From assembly GCF_900142725.1 (NCBI RefSeq), contig NZ_FRBW01000003.1, positions 62,001 to 126,000 on the forward strand: a DNA stretch of 64,000 bases, read 5' to 3'. A model generated the notes under the pieces. That model did no database searches. It worked only from the letters and a program-made list of their open reading frames with translations, and was not told where the DNA came from. Origin of the DNA: Roseibium suaedae. Its GTDB lineage: Bacteria > Pseudomonadota > Alphaproteobacteria > Rhizobiales > Stappiaceae. The position numbers and the translations under genes are program-made. The first letter of the stretch is position 1; each line of letters begins with the position of its first letter. This document shows, piece by piece, positions 36,401 to 44,841 of the stretch.

Positions 36401-39400
36401 CGTTGTCAGAGACAAAGGCGCAAGGCCGGTGTTGCTGATCGTGTAGACAACGGTCGTTGCCGCCCCTGCTGTCCGGACCTGGGCCAGCGTGTTTGTTCCA
36501 CCACTGCTCACAGTGCCGCCATCATTCGAAGACAACCCGATTTCCGGCAAGGCACTTGCGGTGCCTGAGATGGTGACGTCAAACGGGTTCTCATCGGCAT
36601 CATTGCTGGCCAGCGACAAGTCAAAGGAGAATGCCCCCGACACGGACGGCGTGTAATTGATCGTCAGGTCTGTGGTGCCGCCTGCTGCCGCGACAGTGGT
36701 GGAGGTCAGTGTCAGGCTGTTCACCGTGACATTGGACTGGGCGCTGACATTTGCGGCGATTGTCGGCGCCGACAGCAACAGGGCATCCGTTCCGGTGTTT
36801 GTGATCGTATAGGTCAGGCTTGTCGCAGCCCCGGCGGATTTGGTGGCCGTAAGCGTGTTGGTGCCACCATTCGTGAGCGTCCCGCCCTCCGATGACGAAA
36901 TGTCAATTTCCGGAGTGCCGCTTGCCGTGCCTGAAACTGTTATGTCGTAAGGGGTTTCATCGCCATCCGTGTTGGCAAGTGCCAGATTGAAGGAGAAGGC
37001 GCCTGCATTTTCCGGCGTGTAGGTGACGATCAGGGTCGTCGTTCCGCCTGCGGGAGCAACGGTGGTCGAGCCGAGAACGAGGCTGTCGACAGTCACATTC
37101 GAGAGGCTACTGATGTTGGAGGCGACTGTCGGGCTGGTGATCGTCAGCGGGCCGGTCCCGGAATTGGTGATCGTGTAGGTGACCGACGCTGCGGTGCCGG
37201 CGACCTTCGTGCCGGACAGGGCATTGGTGCCACCATCGCTGACAGCTCCCCCATCCGAGGAAGACACGTCAATTTCCGGTGCGCCCGAGGCTGTGCCGGA
37301 GACCGTGAAGTTGAAGGGGTTCTCGTCTGCATCATCATTGACGAAGGACAGGTCGAAGGAGAAGGCACCTGTTATCGTCGGCGTATATTGCACGGTGAAG
37401 GTCGCCGTACCGCCTGCGGCAGCTATGGAGGTTGAGGACGGGGCTCCAATGGAATTGACCGTGACATTTGTGAGCGAAGAGCTCGTTGCGGTCGCGATCG
37501 TCAGGGTGTCGGTGCCCGAGTTGGTCACCGTATAGGTGACCGAAACCGGCGTGCCTGCGGCCTGTGAGCCTTGTGCGTTGGTGCCGCCATCTGTCACCGC
37601 GCCGCCAACGGAGCCGGAAACCGCAATTTCCGGGGTGCCGCTCGCTGTGCCTGTGACGGTGATATCATAGGGGGTTTCGTCGCTATCGGTGTTGGTCAGG
37701 GCCAGATCGAAGGAGAAGGCGCCTGCAATTTCCGGCGTGTAGGTGACGACCAGGGTCGTCGTTCCGCCTGCGGGAGCAACGGTGGTCGAGCCGAGAACGA
37801 GGTTGTCGACAGTCACATTCGAGAGGCTGCTGATGTTGGAGGCGACTGTCGGGCTGGTGATCGTCAGCGGGCCGGTCCCGGAATTGGTGATCGTGTAGGT
37901 GACCGACGCTGCGGTGCCGGCGACCTTCGTGCCGGACAAGGCATTGGTGCCACCATCGCTGACAGCTCCCCCATCCGAGGAAGACACGTCAATTTCCGGT
38001 GCGCCCGAGGCTGTGCCGGAGACCGTGAAGTTGAAGGGGTTCTCGTCTGCATCATCATTGACGAAGGACAGGTCGAAGGAGAAGGCACCTGTTATCGTCG
38101 GCGTATATTGCACGGTGAAGGTCGCCGTACCGCCTGCGGCAGCTATGGAGGTTGAGGACGGGGCTCCAATGGAATTGACCGTGACATTTGTGAGCGAAGA
38201 GCTCGTTGCGGTCGCGATCGTCAGGGTGTCGGTGCCCGAGTTGGTCACCGTATAGGTGACCGAAACCGGCGTGCCTGCGGCCTGCGAGCCCTGTGCGTTG
38301 GTGCCGCCATCTGTCACCGCACCGCCAACGGAGCCGGAAACCGCGATTTCCGGCGATCCGGTTGCAGTTCCGCTGATGGTGAAGTTGTACGGATTTTCGT
38401 CTGCATCGTCGTTGACGAAGGACAGGTTGAACGAGAAGGCGCCTGCGACAGTCGGGGTGTATTGAACCGTGAAGGTGGTCGTCCCGCCACTCGGAGAGAG
38501 CGACGTCGACGCCGGTGCACTGATGGAATTGACCGTAACATTGGTCAAACTATTGGATGTCGCAGTGGCAATCGTGAGGTCGTCTGTTCCGGAGTTTGTG
38601 AGGGTGAAGGTCAGCGTCAGGGCGCTGCCGGCCGCTTGGGAACCCTGCGAGAGAGTGCCGCCATCAGCGACACCCCCCTGGCCCTGCCCTGTTTCGGCCA
38701 CTGCTATTTCCGGCGATCCTGTCGCCGTGCCGCTGATTGTGAAATTATAGGGGTTCTCGTCCGTGTCATTGTTCACGAATGACAGTTCGAAAGAAAAGTT
38801 TCCTGCGATGGTCGGGGTATATTGAACTGTAAAGGTCGTGGTTCCACCACTGTTTGCAACCGTCGTTGACCCGGGCGCACTGATGGAATTGACCGTGACA
38901 TTGCTTGGTGAAGCCGATGTTGCTGTGGCGAGTGTAAGACTGTCGGTGCCGGAGTTGGTAACGGTGAAGGTCAGCGTTACCGCACTGCCGGCCGTCTGGG
39001 TTCCCTGCCCGAGTGTCCCGCCATCAGCAATAGCCCCTTGGCCCTGCCCAGTCTCGGAAACGGATATTTCCGGTGTTCCAGTCGCAGTTCCGCTGATCGT
39101 GAAATTATACGGATTTTCGTTTGAATCGTCGTTGACGAAGGACAGGTTAAACGAGAAAGCGCCTGCGACAGTCGGGGTATATTGAACCGTGAAGGTTGTC
39201 GTTCCACCGCTCGGTGCGACCGTTGTCGACGCCGGTGCGCCGATGGAATTGACTGTGACGTTGGTCAAAGTGTTGGAAGTCGCAGTGGCAATCGTGAGGT
39301 CGTCAGTCCCGGAGTTCGTGACGGTAAAGGTCAACGTCAGGGCGGTGCCGGCCGTCTGGGTTCCTTGCGCCAGCGTACCGCCATCAGCGACAGCCCCTTG

Positions 39401-41209
39401 GCTCTGCCCTGTTTCGGCCACCGCTATTTCCGGCGTTCCTGTCGCCGTGCCGCTGATCGTGAAATTATAGGGGTTCTCATCCAAATCATTGTTCACGAAG
39501 GACAGGTCAAACGAGAAATTTCCTGCGACGGTCGGGGTATATTGAACCGTGAAGGTTGTCGTGCCACCGCTCGGCGCGACCGTTGTTGAGCCTGGCGCAC
39601 CGATGGAATTCACGGTGACGTTGAGTGGCGAAGCGGACGTTGCTGTAGCGAGCGTAAGATTATCGGTGCCGGAGTTGGTAACGGTGAAGGTCAACGTCAG
39701 GGCTGTGCCGGCCGTCTGGGTTCCCTGCGCCAGCGTACCGCCATCTGCGACAGCCCCTTGGCTCTGCCCCGTTTCCACTACCGCGATTTCCGGTGTTCCC
39801 GTTGCGGTTCCTGAGACCGTGAAGTTGTACGGGTTTTCGTCGCTGTCATTGTTCACGAATGTCAGGTTGAACGAAAAGGCTCCTGCGATCGTCGGGGTGT
39901 ATTGAACCGTGAAGGTCGTGGTTCCTCCCCCCGGCGCAACCGTTCCGGAAACGGGCGCGCTAATCGAGTTGACCGTGACGTTCGAAGGAGTTCCGCTGAC
40001 GGTTGCCGTTCCCAGCGTCAGGTTGCCAGTTCCAGAATTGGTGACGGTATAGGTTACCGTAATCGGGCTGCCGGCAGTCTGGCTGCCCTGGGCACTTGTG
40101 CCACCATCCGCAACAGCCCCGCCAATGGAACCGGAGACGGCAATTTCGGGAATGAGAGCGCTTTTGGTCGCCGTATCGGTTGCCGTAGATCCGGTATTTC
40201 CGTTGGTGTCAGTCAAGGTTACTGACAGGGTCAGTGTACCATCGCCAAGACCCGAAACATCCAATGAAGAAACCGTCTGACTTGCAAGCGCGATCGTGCC
40301 GGAGCCTGTGACGTTCGTGCCTCCGCCGGAAGAGGAAATGGTGTAGTTGTAGGTTGCAGCGAGTTCAGCTCCGGCAAAGGTAAAGGAAACCGCGGTCTGA
40401 TTGGCGCTGGTGACCGGATCCTGATCGAAGGTAACCGAATATCCGGATGGCGCCGCAGTGTCCTTGGTCGCTGTGTCCGTCGCAGCTGTGCCAGTGTTGC
40501 TTGCTGCGTCCGTCAAGGTCGCGGATAGAGTGAGGGTGCCATCGTTCAATCCGGAGACATTGATCCCGGAGATTGTCTGACTGGCCGAGCTGATGGTTCC
40601 TGAGCCGGTGACATTGGTGCCGCCACCCGAAGATGAAATCGTGTAGTTGTAGGTCGTACCGGTTTCTGCCCCCGAAAAAGAAAACGAAACGGCAGACTGG
40701 TTCGATGAATTCACCGGGTCCTGATTGAGAGAAACGGAATATCCGGACGGCGGTGTTGTGTCTGATGCGCCGTAAAACGTGTTGGATAGAGTGGCAGTCG
40801 TGACGCCACCACCAGGAAATATGATGTCGAACCCGAAATTTTGAGAATTGTAAGCGCCGACTACATTTATGGTACAGCCAGTATTGATGTTGCAACGGGG
40901 AGCAATAAACGTTCCCGTTCCGTTGTCGCTATCTCCACCTGTTACTGTCACCGACGATCCGACGTCAACTGAAATCAAGATCTGATAAGTGTTCGCCGCA
41001 ACAGAACCATTGTTCACGAGCTCAATATGCTCGCCGCTAAATACAGTGAAACATTCTAGCGTGTCCAAATCGACCGTTATTGTGTCATTTCCTCCTGGAG
41101 GTTGGAGGGAGCCCCCTTCACATTCGAACGGAGCCGCATAACCTGTATTTGCGAACAATGCGGCGGAACAAAACAGAATGACTGCGAAAATGTAAGATAG
41201 AATCCGCAC
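33416..41209 (-). CDS. Giant repeat-built autotransporter with choice-of-anchor D-type repeats
   Basis: About 2,597 residues from GTG 41209, which directly precedes the signal peptide (VRILSYIFAVILFCSAALFA, cleavage after GYAA) and has GGGAG upstream; the open frame reaches a TTG at 41299, so the start is uncertain. Order: an N-terminal beta-rich part; two ~92-residue Ig-like repeats (TPPSGYSV type); fourteen ~115-120-residue repeats (PEIAV...GTTTFTVQYTP...DENPYNFTISGTATG) of the choice-of-anchor D/ASPM-like type; a Big_1-like Ig domain (IPDVSVTFTAPSTGASLTF); a linker; and a C-terminal ~280-residue autotransporter beta-barrel starting near FDLWLQGSF and ending LRLSVPF. Probable surface adhesin. 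Repeats 6-7 and 8-9 are nearly identical copies, and repeat 13 carries a 38-residue foreign-looking insert. Monocistronic. Confidence 0.88.
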   Translation of the reverse strand: MRILSYIFAVILFCSAALFANTGYAAPFECEGGSLQPPGGNDTITVDLDTLECFTVFSGEHIELVNNGSVAANTYQILISVDVGSSVTVTGGDSDNGTGTFIAPRCNINTGCTINVVGAYNSQNFGFDIIFPGGGVTTATLSNTFYGASDTTPPSGYSVSLNQDPVNSSNQSAVSFSFSGAETGTTYNYTISSSGGGTNVTGSGTISSASQTISGINVSGLNDGTLTLSATLTDAASNTGTAATDTATKDTAAPSGYSVTFDQDPVTSANQTAVSFTFAGAELAATYNYTISSSGGGTNVTGSGTIALASQTVSSLDVSGLGDGTLTLSVTLTDTNGNTGSTATDTATKSALIPEIAVSGSIGGAVADGGTSAQGSQTAGSPITVTYTVTNSGTGNLTLGTATVSGTPSNVTVNSISAPVSGTVAPGGGTTTFTVQYTPTIAGAFSFNLTFVNNDSDENPYNFTVSGTATGTPEIAVVETGQSQGAVADGGTLAQGTQTAGTALTLTFTVTNSGTDNLTLATATSASPLNVTVNSIGAPGSTTVAPSGGTTTFTVQYTPTVAGNFSFDLSFVNNDLDENPYNFTISGTATGTPEIAVAETGQSQGAVADGGTLAQGTQTAGTALTLTFTVTNSGTDDLTIATATSNTLTNVTVNSIGAPASTTVAPSGGTTTFTVQYTPTVAGAFSFNLSFVNDDSNENPYNFTISGTATGTPEISVSETGQGQGAIADGGTLGQGTQTAGSAVTLTFTVTNSGTDSLTLATATSASPSNVTVNSISAPGSTTVANSGGTTTFTVQYTPTIAGNFSFELSFVNNDTDENPYNFTISGTATGSPEIAVAETGQGQGGVADGGTLSQGSQAAGSALTLTFTLTNSGTDDLTIATATSNSLTNVTVNSISAPASTSLSPSGGTTTFTVQYTPTVAGAFSFNLSFVNDDADENPYNFTISGTATGSPEIAVSGSVGGAVTDGGTNAQGSQAAGTPVSVTYTVTNSGTDTLTIATATSSSLTNVTVNSIGAPSSTSIAAAGGTATFTVQYTPTITGAFSFDLSFVNDDADENPFNFTVSGTASGAPEIDVSSSDGGAVSDGGTNALSGTKVAGTAASVTYTITNSGTGPLTITSPTVASNISSLSNVTVDNLVLGSTTVAPAGGTTTLVVTYTPEIAGAFSFDLALTNTDSDETPYDITVTGTASGTPEIAVSGSVGGAVTDGGTNAQGSQAAGTPVSVTYTVTNSGTDTLTIATATSSSLTNVTVNSIGAPSSTSIAAAGGTATFTVQYTPTITGAFSFDLSFVNDDADENPFNFTVSGTASGAPEIDVSSSDGGAVSDGGTNALSGTKVAGTAASVTYTITNSGTGPLTITSPTVASNISSLSNVTVDSLVLGSTTVAPAGGTTTLIVTYTPENAGAFSFNLALANTDGDETPYDITVSGTASGTPEIDISSSEGGTLTNGGTNTLTATKSAGAATSLTYTITNTGTDALLLSAPTIAANVSAQSNVTVNSLTLTSTTVAAAGGTTDLTINYTPSVSGAFSFDLSLASNDADENPFDVTISGTASALPEIGLSSNDGGTVSSGGTNTLAQVRTAGAATTVVYTISNTGLAPLSLTTPTVAGNVSGLSNVVVNGLSLGATSVAASGSTTLTVTFTPQLAGAFGFSFSLANSDSDENPYAVTVSGTAGGIPEIAISSSEGGAVASGGTDTVSSSPVAASAASIVYTITNSGTEALTLTSPTVAGNVSSTSNVTVDSMTLAATSVPANGGTTTLTVGYTPTASGNFAFSFTLANNDPDENPYSINVSGRAASQPTPDLTVWAPGGGEVSNGSQQTVPTPPSAGAVATMTYTITNPGGSPLSITQPTVGSSISGQFNVDVRSISLSLSVMRRASRYSIMTAGLSRQAAGMEKVALTMAAAAADTVVIPAGGTATLAIDYVPVSLGDYGFTLSLTSDDPTTPVFRVTTAGTAVGNAEMAVSSSEGGAISNGGQDSIKGNRPQDVKSTVTYTITNSGNADLVLTPPSIASSVSALTNVTVDSLTLSAATLPASGGSATLAVTYTPKGPGSFGFTLSLANNDPDDNPFVINAAGNALGLASGLIAVSGSDQEAVINQRFGSPLVATVVDSSGQGIPDVSVTFTAPSTGASLTFESSGGPSETVTTNAAGVATSSAMTANETASTYLGGRSFAAYDVIASSAGLSSVSFSLTNGRDSAADVKKTQDVIATFVTRRADRIVNAQPELVRRLMGGPFGQQSGVNALNFNASPGSFNSSFQFSLRSFMNRMQQPAESRAKFDKPANDRFAVFDTFTKKQETGEESSNPLLTNAYAQSAASEAQEATEAALAANNAPEDGEGGEPQSGFDLWLQGSFNKSSSGSNKGTSGIFFAGVDYRFADSALVGIMGQLDITDEENRAANTAADGTGWMVGPYTVIRLHQNLYFDARATYGQSYNRVNALGLFYDDFTTNRLLLQSGLTGDFQFGDLAFNPFAKVTYYWEEQEGYTDTLGNWIPSQDFDLGRLEFGPQVTWDIPTDDGLQLALMFGFSGIYDFDLLQSEAVSDPSLESANQRFRAKAKGGVAVVVPGRNIQVKGEGYYDGIGAKDFEAFGGALRLSVPF
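37021..38360. repeat. Near-identical tandem duplication of a 720-bp unit inside the autotransporter
   Basis: Bases around 37021-37640 recur at 37741-38360 with an exact 720-bp offset and very few differences (for example a c/t change at 37030/37750). 720 bp equals 240 codons, i.e. two protein repeats. Other repeats of the gene are clearly more diverged, so this copy is recent. Confidence 0.85.
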
Positions 41210-41928
41210 CTTAGAAGCGCTCCCAACGGCTGTTCCCCAGATCCAAGACCCCGGCAGTCCTCCGGTCCGATCGGGAATATTTGCAAGCAAAGGGTGCAAT
41301 TAATCCATCCGAATAACGCAGAGTCGGACACCGCACCCAAAAACTGAATCGCCAGAAACAAGATGAAAAACAATGGCGACTACCACATCAGATAACTGCC
41401 CAACTTTTGTCACAAGACAGACAAATTGCAATCTGAAAAGGATAAAATCTTCATAAGCACCTAATAAGTGCAGTTCGTGTGGGGTTTCTGCAACTATCCG
41501 ATGAACTGAAATTGTTTCAGGCGTCAACTCTAAGCTGAACGCGTAATCTGGCGTGCGTCTTAAGGGGTAATTTATTGTTACATCGAGAAAAATTTAGATT
41601 TTCAAGCTCAATCACAAAGTCCCATAGGTGACGTGCAGCACGCACTTTGAAGGCAAGTTTTGAGCCAAAAAGCTCTTTTTTTCAGGACTGTCTTCACATC
41701 CGGCGTAAAAAAGTTCGAATGGCTGGAGGATTTTTCTCCTCCCGTGAGAATCACTTATGGTTGTAAAAACTTTTTAGACTCTATAAAGTCGCTGCACCTT
41801 GAGGGGATTTGCTGGAGGGCAAATTCGCGGGAGGATGTTTTCTAAACCTTCAGGTTTCATGCCCGGCTTGTCCAGCTTTTGTTTGATTTCAGGGCTTGCG
41901 GGTGTTTTTTATACATTTGGGAGACAGT
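41210..41928. promoter_or_regulatory. AT-rich divergent spacer between autotransporter and tail-collar genes
   Basis: About 720 bp (630 if the longer autotransporter start is used), visibly more AT-rich than its surroundings. It contains a perfect GGAGGA/TCCTCC hairpin (41725-41730 with 41737-41742), a GAGC/GCTC hairpin followed by seven T (41662-41682) that could end a short transcript, and a weak promoter-like pair TTGTAA (41761) and TATAAA (41782) with only 15 bp between. Two short open frames here (41300-41527 minus, 41660-41845 plus) lack ribosome sites and protein-like composition. No gene is called. Confidence 0.45.
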
Positions 41929-42444
41929 ATGTCTGAGCCCTTTCTTGCAGAAATCAGAATGGTCGGATTTGACTTCGCGCCACGCGGCTGGAGCTTCACC
42001 GATGGTCAAATCCTTCCCATAGCCCAGAACCAGTCGCTTTATTCCCTGTTGGGCACAATTTATGGAGGCGATGGCAGAACAACCTTTGCGCTGCCGGATC
42101 TTCGCGGGCGCACCCCCATTCACCGCGGGATTTCAGAACCTCTCGGTTACAAGGCCGGCGTGGAAACCGTCACGCTTTCAATCGACGAGATACCCGAGCA
42201 CCGGCACGAGATCTATGCTCAGGACCAGCCTGGAAACAACCGCAGTCCGGCGGGGCGTTATCTCGGTATGCCCGCCTCCGCGTCCAACGGAACCTATTCC
42301 GATGGCAGCGAACTGCTGGAAACAACGCTGTTGAGCGGAACGATTTCCAATACCGGCGGCAGCCAGGCCCATGACAACATGCAGCCCTACCTCGCTGTGA
42401 GTTTCTGCATTGCCCTTCAGGGCCTCTTCCCATCCCGCAACTAA
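41929..42444 (+). CDS. Tail-collar domain protein 1 (MdpB-like)
   Basis: 171 residues from ATG 41929 (GGGAG upstream). It belongs to the phage tail-collar/microcystin-dependent protein family: MSEPFLAEIRM start, GWSFTDGQILPI, LYSLLGTIYGGDGRTTFALPDLRGR, HRGIS, then a variable middle and an end reading NMQPYLAVSFCIALQGLFPSRN. First of three paralogues in one operon (gaps 11 and 9 bp). No capsid, sheath or baseplate genes occur nearby, so this is a bacterial tail-collar gene set rather than a prophage. Function of such trios is unknown; the fold suggests a trimeric fibre tip or surface binder. Confidence 0.9.
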   Translation: MSEPFLAEIRMVGFDFAPRGWSFTDGQILPIAQNQSLYSLLGTIYGGDGRTTFALPDLRGRTPIHRGISEPLGYKAGVETVTLSIDEIPEHRHEIYAQDQPGNNRSPAGRYLGMPASASNGTYSDGSELLETTLLSGTISNTGGSQAHDNMQPYLAVSFCIALQGLFPSRN

Positions 42445-42455
42445 GGGGAACTTTC

Positions 42456-42974
42456 ATGTCTGAACCTTTTGTGGGCGAAATCCGCATGTTCGCCGGCAAT
42501 TTTGCGCCGCGCTCTTGGGCTTTCTGCGATGGGCAGCTGCTAGCCGTTTCCCAGAATGATGCCCTGTTCTCGCTTCTTGGAACGGTCTATGGGGGAGATG
42601 GCAGGACGACCTTCGGCCTTCCCGACATGCGTGGGCGGATCCCCGTTCATCAGGGAACAGGACCTGGGCTCTCTCCTCGGCGGCTTGGCTCCAAGTCGGG
42701 ATCTGAATACGTAACCCTGACGGTGAACCAGCTCCCGAGCCATACCCACACATTGAACGTAAGTTCCGCGCAAGCAATGCAAACGGCTCCCACACAGCGG
42801 ATGCTCGGCGAAGTGACGGGATACTTCCTCTACCGCGATGACATCCTGGACGTGCAGCTCAATGCGAACACGATTACCAGCTTCGGAGGAAGCCAGAGGC
42901 ACACGAACATGATGCCAAGCCTTTGCGTGAATTTCATCATCGCACTCTTCGGTATCTACCCCAGCCGCCATTAG
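42456..42974 (+). CDS. Tail-collar domain protein 2 (MdpB-like)
   Basis: 172 residues. Same family layout as its neighbours: MSEPFVGEIRMFAGNFAPRSWAF, DGQLLAVSQNDALFSLLGT, YGGDGRTTFGLPDMRGRIPVH, and the C-terminal NMMPSLCVNFIIALFGIYPSRH. The central part after VTLTVNQLPSHTHTL is specific to this copy, as expected if the three proteins form different subunits or bind different targets. GGGGAA upstream as ribosome site. Confidence 0.9.
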   Translation: MSEPFVGEIRMFAGNFAPRSWAFCDGQLLAVSQNDALFSLLGTVYGGDGRTTFGLPDMRGRIPVHQGTGPGLSPRRLGSKSGSEYVTLTVNQLPSHTHTLNVSSAQAMQTAPTQRMLGEVTGYFLYRDDILDVQLNANTITSFGGSQRHTNMMPSLCVNFIIALFGIYPSRH

Positions 42975-42983
42975 GAGACCGGA

Positions 42984-43508
42984 ATGTCTGATCCTTTTCT
43001 TGCGGAAATCCGCATTTTTGCCGGCGATTTCGCACCGCGCGGCTGGGCCTTTTGTGACGGCCAATTGATGCCTATTGCAAATAATACCGCCCTCTTTTCC
43101 TTGATTGGAATAACTTATGGCGGTGACGGGCAAGTTACGATGGCCCTTCCCGATCTCAAGGGCCGTGCCCCGATGCACCCTGGACGGGGCCCTGGGCTGC
43201 AGGATCGGTGGCTAGGGGAACCAGTCGGCACAAGTTCCGTGACCCTATTGGAATCCCAGATTCCGCATCACACCCATGCTTTTCGGGCCTCTTCAGGCCG
43301 CGGCAGTTCGGCCACCCCGTCAAGTGAGCGCGCTCTGGCCCAATCGTTTCCAGAAATCCTTTACACCAGCGACGATTCGCGAACGGTTGCCATGGATTAT
43401 ACGAGCCTTCACGCCACGGGGGGCACTCAGGCGCATAGCAACATGCAACCGTTTCTGGCGCTGAACTTCATCATCTCTCTGGTCGGGATCTATCCCTCCC
43501 GGTCCTGA
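42984..43508 (+). CDS. Tail-collar domain protein 3 (MdpB-like)
   Basis: 174 residues, ribosome site AGGAG. MSDPFLAEIRIFAGDFAPRGWAF at the start, YGGDGQVTMALPDLKGRAPMH in the collar core, SQIPHHTHAFRAS, and NMQPFLALNFIISLVGIYPSRS at the end. Third and most distal member of the trio; the three are similar in length but share mainly the core and the two ends. Confidence 0.9.
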   Translation: MSDPFLAEIRIFAGDFAPRGWAFCDGQLMPIANNTALFSLIGITYGGDGQVTMALPDLKGRAPMHPGRGPGLQDRWLGEPVGTSSVTLLESQIPHHTHAFRASSGRGSSATPSSERALAQSFPEILYTSDDSRTVAMDYTSLHATGGTQAHSNMQPFLALNFIISLVGIYPSRS

Positions 43509-43602
43509 ACCGGCACTGGGCGCGGGATTGCGATCCGCATGATCAGCAAACTTTCCCGCGTCTGTCAGGTCACGTTGATGAGCCCACACAAGGACAACGA
43601 GC

Positions 43603-44796
43603 ATGCAGTCCAACGTAGAGATGTCTGGTGAACTCCCCCAGGAGGCCGCAAGCGAAACGGCCTATTTCCGGATCTTTGTCGCAGCGACGAACACTTCTGG
43701 AACTCTTGGTTATTTTGATCAAACCATTGAAAATGGACCATTTTCGAACAGTTTCACGCCATTGACCGGCGATGCCTATGTGCCTTCCACCTTGCGGGCC
43801 GGCACGACGATGAATGGCTATGTCGCTCTTCTGGCCGAGGACAATGCGACCGGCCATTTGAGCTTTATCCGGGAGGAAGCGGAAGGTACTGACCGGTTCG
43901 AGGTGCCGCTTGATCTCGGCCTTCCCTCTGCCGGGCCATGCAAGTCAACCGCAATGATCCGCGGTCTCGACGGCATGATCAATGTCTTCGCCGTCTGTGC
44001 CGATCAAACGATCTGGTGGAAGTATCAGAACACCTATTCGATCCGTGAAGAGACGATCACGACCACACCCCCTGGAACAGACACACCGATCGAGGTGAAA
44101 GTTCCGGTCCGTGTTCCGCCGGAGAAGGCCTGGTCGGACTGGCAGCAACTGCCTGGAGCTCTTGTCTCGATTTCAGCGATCCACAATGCGGACGGACGGA
44201 TCTTTCTGGTTGGTCTCAATGCAGATCAAGTCCCGTATCTCAACATGCAGACCAGTGATCACCCGCAACTTCCGGAACATTGGGCCGGATGGGAGGACCT
44301 GTCTGGCGGCCTGACAGGCTTCGAGCAGATCACGGCGGGGATCTCCGGCAACGCACTGGTCCACATCTTTGCGAGGATCGGGTCGAAGGTCTATCAGCGT
44401 GTTCAAACCGAAGTTGATGGATCGGAATTCACTGGCTGGGTTCTGTTCGCCTCCTTCTCCGATACGGTGTCCACCCTGGCCCTTGGACCAGCCATGAACA
44501 CCGGCCTCTACCTTGCTGCCCTGGTTGGCAATGCGGTCTATGGCAGCAATGAGATCATGGACGGCAGCGGCAACTGGTCTCAGCCAGCAATCATCGCCCA
44601 TGTGGACGGTCCTAGCGTGCTGGGACTTTGGCCAAATGCAAACAGGCAACTCAGCCTCTTTGCGCTGAACCCGGCAAGCAGCACCCTCTCCTACGTGACG
44701 CAGCTCTTTGCAGACCGCTGGTCGGCCACGTGGTTGCCGGTTGGAGCAGGGCTGACCAGCTTTTCGCTGACCAGTGACGTAACGCCGAATACCTGA
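43603..44796 (+). CDS. Beta-propeller/lectin-like protein of unknown function
   Basis: 397 residues, no signal peptide seen. From about residue 110 onward there are recurring ~50-residue units with a W-x-x-W type motif: WSDWQQLPGAL (177-187), WAGWEDLSGGL (227-237), FTGWVLFASF (277-286), GNWSQPAII and WSATWLPVGAGL. These resemble blades of PLL/AAL-type sugar-binding propellers, with Asn/Asp-Gly turns (HNADGRIFLVGLNAD). The N-terminal 110 residues are a separate beta-rich region. It lies 94 bp after the tail-collar trio and may be the receptor-binding or glycan-binding partner. The assignment is by repeat pattern only. Confidence 0.55.
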   Translation: MQSNVEMSGELPQEAASETAYFRIFVAATNTSGTLGYFDQTIENGPFSNSFTPLTGDAYVPSTLRAGTTMNGYVALLAEDNATGHLSFIREEAEGTDRFEVPLDLGLPSAGPCKSTAMIRGLDGMINVFAVCADQTIWWKYQNTYSIREETITTTPPGTDTPIEVKVPVRVPPEKAWSDWQQLPGALVSISAIHNADGRIFLVGLNADQVPYLNMQTSDHPQLPEHWAGWEDLSGGLTGFEQITAGISGNALVHIFARIGSKVYQRVQTEVDGSEFTGWVLFASFSDTVSTLALGPAMNTGLYLAALVGNAVYGSNEIMDGSGNWSQPAIIAHVDGPSVLGLWPNANRQLSLFALNPASSTLSYVTQLFADRWSATWLPVGAGLTSFSLTSDVTPNT

Positions 44797-44841
44797 TCTT
44801 TTGAAGGATCTGGCGCAGGGAACAGACAAAGGTCCGGCCGC

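Noticed and set aside
37144..38088. Two identical 74-codon minus frames 720 bp apart
   Set aside because: Out-of-frame shadows of the duplicated autotransporter repeats; they are evidence of the duplication, not genes.
34743..40280. Regularly spaced direct repeats resembling a CRISPR-like or satellite array
   Set aside because: The period is about 350 bp, in frame and explained by the protein repeats of the autotransporter; no short repeat/unique spacer pattern exists.
41300..41845. Two short frames in the AT-rich spacer (41300-41527 minus, 41660-41845 plus)
   Set aside because: No ribosome site, no recognisable protein features, and frame lengths expected by chance.
41929..43508. Prophage or tailocin
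   Set aside because: Only tail-collar-type proteins are present; no sheath, tube, baseplate, terminase, portal, holin, endolysin or integrase in 64 kb.
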